Below are positions 33,301-45,691 of a stretch of 64,000 bases of DNA, piece by piece. Under the pieces are notes generated by a model. The model was not told where the DNA came from, did not search any database, and worked only from the letters and a program-made list of their open reading frames with translations. Numbering within the stretch: the stretch's first letter is position 1; each line of letters starts with the position of its first letter. Source of the DNA: Colletotrichum lupini (taxonomy: Eukaryota > Ascomycota > Sordariomycetes > Glomerellales > Glomerellaceae); NCBI RefSeq assembly GCF_023278565.1, contig NC_064682.1, forward strand, positions 2,914,001-2,978,000, read 5' to 3'. The position numbers and the translations under genes are program-made.

Positions 33301-33989
33301 TTCGCACAGAAGTCGAACATGTGCATTCCGGAAATGCATGTTGTCGTTGGTAAGGCTATTCGCGGTAGATGGGATTTCAACTGTAACACCCGGGCCGCAT
33401 AGAGTTTGCACCACGCACGGAAATACAACGTCGGATCGCAATGGTGGTAGATCGGGGGCGGTTGTGAGAGTTGAGTGTGACAGGGAGAGGGAGAGACGGG
33501 CGGAACGTGCGTCACTGGGACGGGACAACGGCAGCCGATGGGACCCGCGTCCACGGCGGAGGAGAAACCAATGTTCCTCAGTGAGTGAGATTACATAAGG
33601 TAGATACGAATTGATAAGATAGCTAGATATTGTGGCTGGACTTGGTGGCTTTCACCATTGTGGCAGAAGCGGGGTTGTGGCTTGACCTCACCTTATCGCG
33701 GGGCCGTGTGTGGGGCAACGACGCATGAATGGGAGCATGAAGCATGACGGAGCTCCAAACCCAAGCAACCCAGACAAATAAACAGTCTGTTGCGAGATTG
33801 GACGACCTAGGACGTGTTGACCGCGACCACCAAACAAAGCAACAAACAATCACGCGTTTGAGCTATATCGCAGCTATTATCACGCAACTCCTTACCAGAC
33901 AGAAGCTTCATTCTCGCATCAGCTTCGCATCAGCGGTCGAATTACAGCAACACCCATCACCAACATCACCAACCTCACCTTCAGTCACG
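30390..33989. other. Gene-poor intergenic, 3.6 kb
   Basis: Many short frames on both strands, none with motifs or convincing exon structure. It contains a 17-bp tandem repeat at 32346-32388. The rightmost 250 bp is a C/A-rich leader for the coiled-coil gene. Confidence 0.5.
32346..32388. repeat. 17-bp tandem repeat, 2.5 copies
   Basis: The unit GGCGGGAAGCCAAGCTT occurs at 32346-32362 and 32363-32379, with a partial third copy (9 bp) to 32388. Each junction creates the palindrome CCAAGCTTGG. Confidence 0.9.
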
Positions 33990-35213
33990 ATGCCCGACCT
34001 CAACTCTGTTCCGGCCTCGCCACATCCTCATAGCACCTCGCGGCGCTCTTCTTCTCATCAGATGCCGCCTCCTCCACTTCCAGCGCAATCTTCCGACTCC
34101 TCGGCCCTCAACATCCTTCCGTCAAACCAGAACACAGTCAACCATCCGCCCTCCAACCCTCCCGTAGGATCTCCACCGATGGCTCCAGCAGTAGCAGCAT
34201 CGCCGCCAGCCTTCCCTGAGCCCTCTGTCTCCGGCCCAGGCCCCATCCGTCACCCGCGACCCATCACCGCGTCCGATCTTCACATGCAGTTGGAAAAAGA
34301 GCAAGAGGCAGTGGTGCGCCAGGCAGACTTACACGCTCCAGGAATACCAAAGGCTAACCACGAGTGATAGGTGAACCGCCTCACACGAGAGCTCCAACTT
34401 CTTCGAACAGCGCAGAACGCCTCCGTGGCATCCAACGCCTCTTCGACATCAGCCTCGAACACGACCGAAGCACCCGACACCCATCTCCTCTCCGGCGCCG
34501 CTTTCTCCACCCCCGCCGTCCCGTCCAACAGCTCCCGCCGACACCACCGCACCGCGTCCAACGCCAGCACCCGAAGCCAAACCGCCGTAGCGGGCTCAGC
34601 CGCCGCATCCACCATGTCCATCCCCATCGCCCGGCCCCCACAACCGGGTCGCCAAGACAGCGTGGCCTCCCGTCACAGCTTATCGTCCTCGCCGGCACCG
34701 TCGCAACACTATCTGGACCCGACCAGCACCAGTGGCCTGACATACTTCCAGCAGCAGCGTCTGCCGCAGCAGCATACCGGTAACACCTCGGTCGCCGCCA
34801 CGCCCGGCGGCAGCGAGGCGCAGCTTTCGCCCGGCCTAATGACCACGACGTCGCGGTACGAGGAGACAGCATTGCACCGACAGGAACTAGAGAAGGCCAA
34901 GCAGGAGAACGAGGTGCTGAAGCAGAGGATTCGAGATCTGGAGAAGATGGTCAGGGAGAAGACCGCCGCCGCTGGAAGGGAGCGGAGCGAGAGTACGAGC
35001 AGCGCAAATGCTTCAGCTGCGGCTGCGGCGGATGCCACCAGCGTTGGCGTCACTACTGGAGGTGCTGGTATAGCCGGCTCCAGCAGACGTCCTGGAGGTG
35101 AGAGGGAGCGGTCTTTGACGGCTATGAGCGTCGCGAGCAGTGTTGCTGTTGGTGTGCCTGATGAGGAGGTGCAGGTTGGTGAGAGTGCGGCGAGCTCTGG
35201 CGTGAAGCCCTGA
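33990..35213 (+). CDS. Coiled-coil protein conserved in filamentous fungi (388 aa, 2 exons)
   Basis: Exon 1 is 33990-34313 and exon 2 is 34371-35213. The 57-nt intron (GTGCGC donor, GGCTAACC branch, GATAG acceptor) joins ITASDLHMQLEKEQEAV to VNRLTRELQLLRTAQNAS, giving an uninterrupted helix. The first ~90 residues are Pro/Ser-rich. The middle is Ser/Ala/Thr-rich with little order. Residues ~285-330 form a second coiled coil (RQELEKAKQENEVLKQRIRD). The end is Ser/Ala/Gly-rich. I recall the EKEQEAVVNRLTREL block as conserved in ascomycetes, but no function is known to me. A donor 3 nt earlier would drop one valine. Confidence 0.75.
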
Positions 35214-36297
35214 GAACCGTCGACAGTGGAGGCGGATGTTTCCTTATTCAAGACATTGCTAGCGATGAGATTATTGTGAATGAATCATGGGTCATGACAA
35301 CACTAAGAAAGGCGTTTGGGAATTGCAGATGAGGGAACTTGCCCTCACAAAGGGGCGAATCCGGCTCACGACTTTTCATAGTAATAGAGACATTGAACCA
35401 TCACGGATTATGAACTTGCATTATTACAGAAGCATTTTAGTCTGGGCGTGTCAATATCTTGTTCCTAGTTCGATTGAAATGAGTTTTGAACGGATAGAGT
35501 TGAGTTCTAAAATGAAGACGATTTTAACAGGTTGTAAAAGTGATGGCCTAATTCAAGGCATTGGAAATAATTTGAATGTCAAGATATTGCTTTCAAATGC
35601 AATGTTTCTTTTTCTTGTACTATATATAAGGCGATACAAACATCATCTTGACAGAACCGGAGAGAAATCATTGCAATTTACAGCTACATCAGATTTCTGA
35701 AAGCTTCATGTAATTCCAGAGAGCTACACAATCCGCATTGTCGACTTGCGGTTTCGCAGTACCCATTGCTGAGCCTATTGATCCATTGCTATTGCAAGGC
35801 CTTGCTTCAAGAATATGACTTGACCATATATCACATTTACTGGAGAGTTAACTCAAGCTTGGACGATCCATAGATGAAAGGTTCGAGGTCATAATGAGAG
35901 CCATCTTGATGATGCCATGTAGTCAAGTTGCTGAGTGGCTCTCACTCTTTCGAGTCCAAACCCTTAGCTTTGAAGACACCTTTTTCAAGGTCATTGGATT
36001 ACGATTAATTTTGTTCAAGGTCAATCACTTAGTCGAAGAAAGACTCGGTACCAGCCTACGAGGGGAGTTCTTGACATATTACAAGTGTTCACCACCCATA
36101 CCGACCAACACACAGCATCATGTTGAAGAGGAATTTCTCATTCGTTCGTTATCTCAATCTTTGCCTTGAGGGCGGTATCTCGGTATCATTCCAAGACTTC
36201 ATTTTCCTCCAGTGTGGTGCACTCCCCAGTATTCAGATAGGTCGTAAACCGGAAAAAAGAAAGGCCATCCTCCTCTCCTCCAAGAAACGATCCCCAT
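35214..36297. other. AT-rich intergenic, no gene seen
   Basis: AT-rich spacer with CpA/TpG still common, so not RIP-like. A 137-codon frame at 35287-35700 lacks motifs and coding-like codon use. TATATATAAG at 35621-35630 has no gene behind it. Confidence 0.5.
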
Positions 36298-39200
36298 CTA
36301 ATTCCAAAGATCACACTGACACTCATTACCAGACCAGAACTCGAGACGAGTAAACTTGCACTTGGGCAAGGTCCCGCGGTTGCAGCAGTGGTTGCAATCC
36401 GAATCCACCAAACAAGTCAAGCCCTTCCAGTTCTCAGTGCAGGGCTTACACTCGCACATACCCTTCTCACCGCACAGCAGGTTCCCCTTGCCAGCACAGT
36501 CGAGCGCGCTCGAGTCGCAGTCCCGGCTGCCACTGCACATGAAGGAGCGGCAGCGGCACGTGTCCTTCTCGCAGACCGAGACCTCGTACTCTGTGCACCC
36601 GATCGTGGCGCACTCCTTGTGCGCGGTACACTTGTCGCCCTCGGCGAGACGGCGGGGAGGCTTCTCGGCGGCACAGGCGCAGAAGTTGGCTTCCTTGTCG
36701 AGGGGGCCGTCGGGGATGGTGCAGGACTTGTAGGGCTTGTCTTCGAAGCAGCGGATCGTGGAGCAGTCGTCGTGCGAGGCGCAGCCGACGCCTTCGGATT
36801 GGTAGTAGTCGCACTGGCAGCCGCCCGAGAGGCCGACACCGCCGGTGTCGTCTGAGGTAGGCTTGATGCACTTGCCGCGGCGGTTCTTGGTGCCGTCGCA
36901 GGGGAGGCCGTCGCAGTGGGAGTCGACTGTGCAGAAGGCGCCCGGCTTGAGGGTGAGGGCATCGCATAGACAGATGGGGTCTGCTCCGGGGAAGTCAATG
37001 AGCGGGCGACAGGCGGAGAAGTGGTTTGCGTCGCACTTCAGGTGTTCGCAGTCTGCTGGCGCGGTGCAGGGCTCGAAGAGCTTGGGGCGGTTGACGCAGC
37101 GGCAGGTTGGCTTGGGATTCGCGCCCTGAGTGATACAAGCGTATGTCTGGTTACTACCACAGGGGAGGGAAGAGCAGTCCTGGGTCGTGTTGCAGCCGAT
37201 GATGGAGGTCTGGGAGGGGTCCCAGGCCGAGAGGGTGACGGTGAACAGCGCGGAGGCTGTGGAAGAAGAACCGTTCTTGGTGGCTGTGGGGAATAACCAA
37301 TCGTTATCGCCAGTCCAGGAGGTTCTTGAAGTAGAACCATTGGAAGAGATGCTGCTTGTCGGGGAGTCTGTGGACAACGTGATGAGGTTTGTCGGGGATG
37401 TGTAGTTCACAGGCAACGCAGTGTTGGTGTACATCCCAGGCACCGGAGTGGCTGGAGTCTTGGTGTAGCTGAGGCTCTCGGAGAGGACACATCGACAAGC
37501 ACCATACAAGCAGGCACCGAACCGGGGCTGAGGGCATGCAAGAGAGCCGCACTGGGCGTCGGCGGTACACATCTGGGTAGGGCGCGGAAGCAAGGAGGCG
37601 GCCGAGGCGGCAACGGAAGACGCGGAAGCGGCAGCTGACAAAGAGTTATGCGCCAACAGACAGGCCTCGACCTCACCACCTTCATCTTCCTGACGACGGT
37701 GCTTCGACGGGGGCGGAGGCGGAGGCGGCTTGGTGGATCCGTCTGCGATGATAACCTTGTTGCCAGAACCGCACCACGTCTTCTCAAAGATGACGTGCTT
37801 CTCGAACCGAATGCGCAGCTTCCTCTCCGAGTGCTTCGTGCCCTCCTCAACGTGCGAGGGGTGATATTGCCAGTTGACGAGGCCGGACTCGGGCGGCATG
37901 CCGGGGTTGTTTTGCGCCATGTTCGGGCGTGGCGCGTACGTGAAGATCTTGACAAAGTCTCTGTCGTTGATGCCCAGCTTCTGCTTCAAGATGTTTTGAA
38001 TCTGCTCCACCTGCCAGCTATACGCTGTCCGCATCGCCGAGTCCTGATACTGCAAGGAAGGGCCCCTCATGTCCTTGTGAGCGCGGGTGATGATGCCGGC
38101 CCAGAGCCACGTCTTGGTCTTGACGTCAAAGGGCTCGCCCGAGTTCTTTGCCGCGAACTCGACGAAGCCCGGGTTGCGCGTGGGGACCTTGCCGTCCTTG
38201 AGCTGCCTGTAGGAGCCGCGATTGTTGCCCCAGGAGAGGAAGTCCACGACGCCTTCTCCAAAGTACTCAATCTGCGATCTTGGGTAGATCCTGGCCCACT
38301 CGGTCGTGTCGCCGCTGCCGAACTCCGCACCCAGGCTGAAGGTGGGAATCTCCCATATGTGACTGGTCCAGACGCCGGCCGGGGACGCGACGACCACGGC
38401 GGTGCAGCCCCAGACGGGTCCGGAGCCGCCAAAGCGCGGCCTGTTCGTGTACGTGCCGTCGACCTCTTGGTTGAACCTGACCATGGAACTCGTGGACCAG
38501 ATCTCCGGGACGTTGGTGACGCCGCCGTAGCCTGGGCCTCGCTCGTCGACGACATGGCGCATGCGGGTGTACCACCATCGCTCACCGCCGATGGAGTCCT
38601 TGGGCTCGATCATGATCTCTGATTCGAGATCTATCTCCGCCTGAATCGGGCCCTTGGCGGGGTCGTTGGAAGGGGGTGCTCGGGGCTTGAGGCGCGAGGG
38701 ACCTTCGAGGGGCGGGGGAGGGAACTTCTTGTAGTCGCACACGCTCAACTTGGGAGAGCCGAGACCGCAGGCGATCATGCGTGGGCAGGTTCCTTCATCT
38801 TGTCTGAGCTTGAGCTTCTTTGCTGGAGGGCGAGGGGTACCAGTGTCGGACGGGCGGGGAGTATCTTCGTCGTCGGAAGGGGGGGGAGAATTGTTAGCGG
38901 AAGGACGAGTCGTATCCTGGTTCGGATCGCGAGGGGGACTCGGTCTGAGGTCAAACCGGACGGGGGCCTCCGGCTGCGTGACAAGTCCGTCTCCGCACCA
39001 GGCATCTCGGTGGATGATACTCTTCTCGAAGCGAACCACGAGCTCCTTCTTGCCACTGGGGCCCTTGGGCGTGTACTGCCAGCTGAAGAGGCCGTCCCAG
39101 GGGTTCGAGGCGCGGCGGTCGGCAGGGGGTGTGGCGCGGCCCAAATCGTACTGGAAGTCCTTGTCGAGCACTTCTTTGGGTTCGTACCCGTAAATGGTGA

Positions 39201-41902
39201 TGTACTTCTTGTCAATCTTGCACTTCTCGGTGAGAATCGACATGATCATGGAGTTTTGGTGAGCGTAGTACATCTTGCCCGTCGTCTCGATGGGAACGAA
39301 CATGATTGTGCGGAAGAATTGGTAGTTATCGCCGTAGAGGGGACCGCCGGGGAGGTTCATCGGGCACAGCGCGGGATATTCCTTCTGCTTGGGCGTGTCG
39401 AGCGAGCCATACTGAAGGAAGCGGTTGACGTTCTGCTCAAAGTAGTAGGGCTCTCGGTAGCCCTTCTCGACCTTGAAGTACTTCTCTTCATCAGGCGGGA
39501 TGTTGAAGTTGGGAATCTCCCACAGGTGGTTGGCGTAGACGCCCTCGGGGGAAAAGGAGGCGATGATGGTACAGCCCCAGACGGGACCGGCGCCGCCGCC
39601 GTGGGGGGTGGGACCGAAAGCTTCCCAGGAGGCCGAGGAGTCGTGTCCCGTCTTGCTTCCCATGGCCAGACCGGGACCGTAGTACTTTGCGACGCGGCGC
39701 ATCTTCTCCCACCACTCGTACTCGCCTTCGTGCCATTCTTCAGGTTCGGAAATGGTCTCGGTGAGAATGTCCTCGTCCCACCAGCCTTGTCGAGCTTCCA
39801 GCTTGTTGTTGTCATCCTGGCATGAGAGACACTTTCCGGCCATGCAGCCGGCGGTGGGCTTGGGCTTCTTGGTCGTGTAAGTGGTTGTGGTGGTGGTTTC
39901 GATGCTAGTACAGAGCTGCGTGGTTCGACAGGTGGCTGTCGCGCAGCTGGTGGTGAAGCTGCTCGTTCCCTGGCTTCGAATTTGCGAGACGACACATGGT
40001 TGAGTACAGTGAGGAGCGATGGTGTATGTCTGGGTGCAGGATGAGGTTGAAGTGGACGTGGATGTCTCCTTCTCGGACTGGGAGGGTTCGGGTTCATCAG
40101 GCTCCGTTTTGCCCGCTGGTTTATTGGTGCCGAAGCCAATATCCATGCCATGGCCAAGGATGTTGCGTGCTTTGTCGATGATGTCGAGGCCGAGGTCGAT
40201 TCTGAAGTCGAAGAGGGATTTCTCGTCGTCATCATCGCTTGTGTGTCCGCGGCCGTCGTCATCGCTGCCATGGCCGTCGTCGCCTCCATGATCATCGTCT
40301 CCTCCATGATCGTCGTCATCTCCGCCGTGGTCATCATCTCCTCCATCATCATCGTCGTCGCCGCCATGGTCGTCATCTCCACCATCATCATCGTCTCCTC
40401 CGTGGTCGTCGTCGTCGCCATCATCGTCATCATCATCGCCGCCATGATCATCATCGTCATCACCACCGTGGTCGCCGTCATCATCGTCATCTCCGCCGCC
40501 GCCTCCTCCATGTCCAGGATCGCCAGGTATAGCAACTCCCTTCGTAGAGGTGTGTCCAGGAAGTGTAACTCCATTAACCGACGACGGGGGCTTCTCAGGC
40601 TTCTCAGGCCAGGGATAGCCGAGGGGGTTGGCCGAGGGGGCAGGCAGGCAGATCTCATCAGGGACAAGGCAATCCGGGTTGCAAAGATCAAGCGAGATGC
40701 ATCGCCAGGCGGGGAAACTGGTCGTGATGACATCGCCGTTGATGGTAGTCCCGGTTGGGACGTCGATGGACAGCCAGGTGACACTGGTGGTCTTCAAGCT
40801 TCCATCTGTCTTCTTTCCGGCCAGAGGCTCGACGGTGATGGTGCCGGAAGGCGGGACAAGGGCAGGGTTGGATGTTTCTGTGGGCTGGGAACTTGTTGAT
40901 GCAGCGGAAGCCTTGCTCGACGTCTTCTCTGATCCGGTTGTAGGCACGGACGAGTTTGTCTGGAGTGGAAGAGTGCTAGATGCAATGGGCGAGGCAGGGG
41001 GAGCAGTGGTGCTGACTGGGACAGGAGTTGTGGTTCCCGAACCAATCCCGGAGGATGAAGAGACTGAAGGCTTGGATCGAACAGACGGCGTTGGTACACT
41101 CAGAGGGGCCGAATTGTTGGCAGATTGGAATCCACCAGAGTTGAGAGTCGACATGGTAGATCTCGAAGGGGCTGAGGAATTGGACGAGAGGTGGCCGCCA
41201 GATCTGAGGGTAGTCATGGTGGAGTTGATCCAAATGGGAATGCTACTGGTTCTGTTCGTCGACAACAGAGAGCTCGTAGTTGAGTTCTTCCAGATAACGG
41301 TTTGAGATGTGAAGGTTCCACCAATACCGCTACCTGGTCCAGTCCAGAAGATGCCAGACGCCGTAGTAGTATGCTGGACACTTGTCACATTGTGACTAGG
41401 GAACAAGTGAGTCCAAGACGACGAGACGATGCCGGTGCCATTGATTGAAGTCGTAAAGTTTCGAACGGACGAGGCTATGCTGCTGAAGAAGCTGCTGAGA
41501 GCAGAAGAATTGGACAGCGTAGCAGAAGGAGCGGCGACAATCGGGCCTTCAGAAGTCGTGGAATCGTAAAGAGTGTAGACCTCAGTGTACGTGGTAGGGA
41601 CCCAGGTGGTCTTTCCACAGGCACAAGGGCAGACAGAGGAAGATCCGTTGTTGAACTTGGGGGCGACGGTGCCGGGCGTCAAGTTCTCACAGGCACACTC
41701 GAGAGCGGTAGTGACGGTCGGGACGGATTCTGCAAAATATTATCAGCTCATTGTCAATCGCCATAAGGACATTGCAAGAAGATAGAAAGAAATAACAGGA
41801 TCATTGATGATGATACTTACGGGCGAGAGTAAGGGCAAGCAACTGGAACAGTAGCAGAACCCAAAGGACTCCGGGAGCCCAATGGAGTCGGGCGGCGGCC
41901 AT
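36298..41902 (-). CDS. Giant secreted mosaic protein: duplicated ~250-aa domain plus eight six-Cys modules (1837 aa, 2 exons)
   Basis: Exon 1 (41902-41821) encodes a signal peptide (APGVLWVLLLFQLLALTLA); exon 2 is 41729-36298. A 5'-UTR intron (about 41962-41908) is likely. Layout: Ser/Thr-rich mucin-like stalk (~60-420); Asp/Gly/His tract (~437-527); Thr/Cys region (~590-650); two copies of a domain (~695-942 and ~1075-1348) sharing GPVWGC, a GV...HLWEIP or HIWEIP strand, a basic Y/F-rich middle, WQY and FEK...WCG; then a Cys-rich C-terminus (~1410-1837) with eight units of C-x5-C-x4-C-x7-C-x(4-16)-C-x-C. No GPI signal or transmembrane helix follows. It is probably a cell-wall or extracellular protein. 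I do not recognise a named function; adhesion or metal/glycan binding would be guesses. Confidence 0.85.
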
Positions 41903-43009
41903 CCTTACTGTAGACGACGTCAGATAAATATCAAACAGTTGTCGAGCTCAACGAAAACTTACTGGCAGTGGGATTGAAGGCAAACGACTGAATGCCAGAG
42001 GATGGGAGTGAGGTTTGGGGGATTCCGTAGATCGCAAGTGTTTGGCAAGTCACGATGGGTTGGGTTGGTGATGAGGGGAAGAGAGGGGAGGAAGGTAATG
42101 GAGTGAGAATAGAAGAAAGAAACAAATTGATTTTCCTCCAGCTTGACTGTTGTGCGAGAAATATTCGAGGCCTCGGCTAAGACGAATACAAAAGATGGGG
42201 TGGATGAATATACCATAGACCCGTTCTTCATTCAAGGAAGGAGCTCAAGCGACGCAGTGAATTTGGGCATGATAATTCACCTTTCGTTCACCACCTTCAT
42301 CCATATCGGGTAATTAAAGAAGATCACCATTACCGGAAGGTGAGACTCAGCAAGGATCAATGGTTCTGAGTTTATATCAGTGTTCTTCAAGTTGTATCAC
42401 AGATAGAGAAGGTTTACATTTCTCTGGCAGGTGGTTCAGAGCTTGCAACATGACTTTCAGCCTTTTGATTCTCCTGCTTTCTTGCCTGACTGCCCTAGAA
42501 GAGACATGTTGTGGCATGATATGATGACGATAAAATTTGCCATGGAAGGTAATTCAATAGGAGTACATGCCATGAATTCTTTGTGGTATTGAGCTTCTAC
42601 GCGTTCTATTTGGCCCCTCAGTTGAGCTACCAGACAATACTTATCACCACGTGCGAGTGTAGCAAATAGAAGAAGACTACTCGGCATAGGCTAAGGTAAG
42701 GTATGTTAATGCAACCATTCATGTGTCTCATTGCCTTTGATTCAAGAACCCTACACCGAAAGATTCACTTGAATTCCTTCGGTCGGAATCGCTATCACTG
42801 TTGGACAGGTCTTTGTCAAGCCGCTTTGTATTACCCAGCTCCATTGCTCTTGCCCTCTGAAAATGGACACTTCATAATAATTTCCAACTCAAGGGAAAAT
42901 GTCCATGGTAATCTCAGAGATTGTATTCCCTGGAGATGCCAACAACCTCTTCAGAAATACTACTATGAAAACCTCGCAACTACATCAACGGAAAACGGTC
43001 TCTACCAAC
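41903..43009. other. Promoter region of the mosaic protein gene
   Basis: This holds the 5' leader and upstream sequence of the minus-strand mosaic gene and the 3' side of the monooxygenase gene. No coding frame is supported. Confidence 0.5.
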
Positions 43010-45090
43010 TCAAATTCTGCTCTTATCCCTGGTATCCTTGACAACATCAAACCCGGTCCACCCATCCAACTTCTCCCGAATCTCTTTGGCATACTGCGGA
43101 ATGCCACCCGCAAAGTTGACCTGTTCAAACGCCTTACCCGGCATCGACCCACCCATATACGTCGACCGCGTCGTCGGGAACAAGCTCGCGTCGCTCAACT
43201 CGTTGATCCGCTGCTTCCACGCCTTGGTCGCGTCAGCGGTCGGGTTGACGTACTTGATGCTCTCCCGCTCAATCTTGCGGATGCAGTCGGCGATCCAGCG
43301 GCCCTGGACCTCGACCGTCGAGGGCCCGTTGCTCAGCAGCGTGGGACCGTGGGGGCCGTACATGTGGAACATGTTGGGGTAACCGCTGACGGTGGTGCCG
43401 AGGTAGGTGTTTGCCGCGGCTTTCCATTCGTCTTGGAGGTACGTGTTGTTTATGCTCTTTAGGCCCATGTTTGTCATGCCTCCGGTGGTGATATCCTAAG
43501 AAATTCTGTGTTAGCTTTTTGACGAGGTCTGCAACGTTACGCATGCAGGGCGAGGACATGGTACTGAGGTCCTTCGCCTTGTGCTTTGTCGCGTTCGACA
43601 ACACTGGTACCAGATCCCATCCCCTTGCCTGTGCATATAAAGAGAAGAAGACTTACAAAACCAGTGGCAATGGCAACCACATCAAAGTCGTACGTCGTCC
43701 CATCCTTCAACCTGATACCCGTCTCCGTGAAGCTGTCAATCTCGTTCTTGCTAATGTCGACAACGTCCACATTGGCCTTGTTGAACTGCTCATAGTAGTT
43801 CTGCTCCAAGCAAGGCCTCTTGACGCCAAAGAAATGCGGCATCTTGTCCACCTTTGGCGCCAAAATATCCCTCTTCCTCGCATCCCCAATCCGCGTCCGC
43901 ACGTTCCTCGCCCAAAAGTCGTACGCCTCCTTGTTTGCATCCGCATCAAACAACATATCCTTGTAGTTCCCCAACCAGAACCGGAACCCGCCGTGCTCCC
44001 ACAGCTGCCGATAAAACGCCTCCCGCTCCGCAGGCGAGTCGTCAAAGGTGTTGCGCTCCACCATGCCGTAGAAGAAGCCGCCGAAGCACTTCTCGCGCAG
44101 CTGGTAGAGGCGCGGGTACCACTCCTTGCCGATGTTCTGCTCCTGCGCCGTGAGGTTGCGCTTGCCCATCGGCACCGCCAGGTTCGGCGTGCGCTGGAAG
44201 ACCTTGAGCTCGCCGCTCTCGCCGACGGCTTTGCCCCATTCCTGGCAGATTTGGACGCCCGAGGCGCCGGTGCCGATGACGGCGCAGCGCTTGCCGCGGA
44301 CGGGTACATCTTCTTCGGGCCAGAAGGAGGAGTGGTGGACTACGCCCTTGAATTTTTCGACGCCGGGCCAGTTGGGGATGTAGCGTTTTGAGGCCTAGAG
44401 TTTTGATGGTGAGTTCATGGCCAACGTGAGGAGTGAGAAGGGGGTTTGACTTACGAAACCGGCTGCGACGACAAAGTACTTGCTCTTGGCCAGGCGGCCG
44501 TCGGCGGTCTTTACGTGCCATTTGCCTTCGTCTGGATGGAACTGGGCGCCGGTGACGACGGTATCGAATGAGCAGTCTTTGGAGAGATCCAAGACCTGTG
44601 TGACTTATATCTTAGCTTTTGTTCAGGTGTATTCCTTGGAATTATCTTGTGTGGACTGACCTTATCAACGTGATCAAAGTACTGACGAAGCTCCTGGTAA
44701 TTGGGGTAATTGGTTGACCACGTCCAGTCCCTGAACACCTCGGGCCACGAGAACTCATACTCTGGGACCTCTGAGTCGACTCGGGCACCGGGGTAGCGGT
44801 TCCAACGCCAGGTTCCTCCGAACGAGGTTCCGGCTTCGTAGATGACTGCTCGTAGGCCCATCTCCCGGAGAGTCTTTAGCATAAAGACTCCGCCTTTGAT
44901 AATCATGTTAGTCTATGAGGGTGATCACTAGGTAAGATTTGCGGTTTGATCACTCACCAAATCCACCGCCTACGATGAGAACATCTACATCGAGGTTATC
45001 GGCGTAGGGCCCGTCTGTCTGACGACGCTTGGCATAGTCCGTCAGATCGGTCGCAAATTTCTTTTGCTGGGTAGCTGTAATCGTAGCCAT
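43010..45090 (-). CDS. Type I Baeyer-Villiger flavin monooxygenase (576 aa, 5 exons)
   Basis: Exons 45090-44958, 44893-44661, 44595-44455, 44394-43657 and 43495-43010 join in frame (1731 nt) with consensus splice sites. The FAD site is VLIVGGGFGG (G41, G43, G46). The Baeyer-Villiger fingerprint FxGxxxHxxxW is exact as FKGVVHHSSFW (F184-W194). The NADPH site is VIGTGASG (G210, G212, G215). GTWRWNRYPGARVDSE after the first Rossmann fold and ATGFDITTGGM near the C-terminal third are typical of the cyclohexanone/phenylacetone monooxygenase group. The enzyme inserts one oxygen of O2 next to a ketone using NADPH, giving esters or lactones. There is no signal peptide, so it is cytosolic. No biosynthetic cluster partners are next to it, so the substrate is unknown. 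Confidence 0.93.
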
Positions 45091-45232
45091 GTCTGGAATT
45101 TGCAATATCAAATTCTCAGAAGTAAATGTCAAACAAGGATAATAATGATATGAAGGGTGTTGAAGCACGATGAACACTGCTCTTTCGTCCAATTTATCCA
45201 ATTTACACACAGAGTCGAGGGAGTTCAATGCT

Positions 45233-45239
45233 TCTTATA
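45233..45239 (-). promoter_or_regulatory. TATA box of the monooxygenase gene
   Basis: TATAAGA on the minus strand lies about 145 bp before the monooxygenase start codon at 45090. Confidence 0.45.
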
Positions 45240-45481
45240 GCCTCGTGTGACGACATACTGAAGTCTACCTTATCCAGTTCGTTTCGCTGAGACGTGTTGC
45301 TTTACGTGACATCAGACGACTGCAACGGGTATCCCTAGAGCATCCCCAGAGCACTCCCATGGGGACACTGTACTCCAACATCATGTACGGATACCTTGGA
45401 AGAGGCAACCGCAGTTACATTCTCCGCACCAACGTCTGCCCGCATTCGTGGCATTGCATCGATATCCCTATCAAAGATACT

Positions 45482-45486
45482 GCTAT
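45482..45486. repeat. Target-site duplication, left copy
   Basis: GCTAT directly precedes the left LTR and is identical to 52522-52526 after the right LTR, as expected for integrase-mediated insertion with a 5-bp stagger. Confidence 0.9.
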
Positions 45487-45691
45487 TGTCGGATTAGAAG
45501 TCCAATTCGACCGCGGCATACAGCCGACTGCGCAGGGGCCAATTGGGGGCCCTATTTACGATTATCATAGCCAGCCTAACCTACGGTTAGAACCTCCTTT
45601 TTATACCTACTACGCAGATATTTATATAGTTTAATTAATCTCTTCGTTAACTACGGTTCGAACTAACTACCTTATAATAGGGATACTAACA
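45487..45691 (+). repeat. Left LTR (205 bp)
   Basis: Begins TGTCGG and ends CCAACA-like (TACTAACA), so the TG...CA ends are kept. It aligns without gaps to 52317-52521. Its outer half keeps C where the right LTR has T (for example GTCCAATTCGACC). Confidence 0.93.

Noticed and set aside
34381..35251. Minus-strand frames opposite the coiled-coil gene
   Set aside because: Shadows of Ser/Ala-rich coding sequence; the + strand has a spliced coiled coil.
35287..35700. 137-codon frame
   Set aside because: AT-rich, no homology-like motif, no codon bias, no promoter; likely chance.
36388..39825. Several long + strand frames opposite the secreted mosaic protein
   Set aside because: The minus-strand reading has a signal peptide, ordered cysteine modules and duplicated domains; the + frames have none.
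40150..40899. 249-codon Ile/Val/Ser frame antisense to the Asp/Gly/His tract
   Set aside because: Shadow of the GAT/GAC/CAT repeat of the secreted-protein gene.
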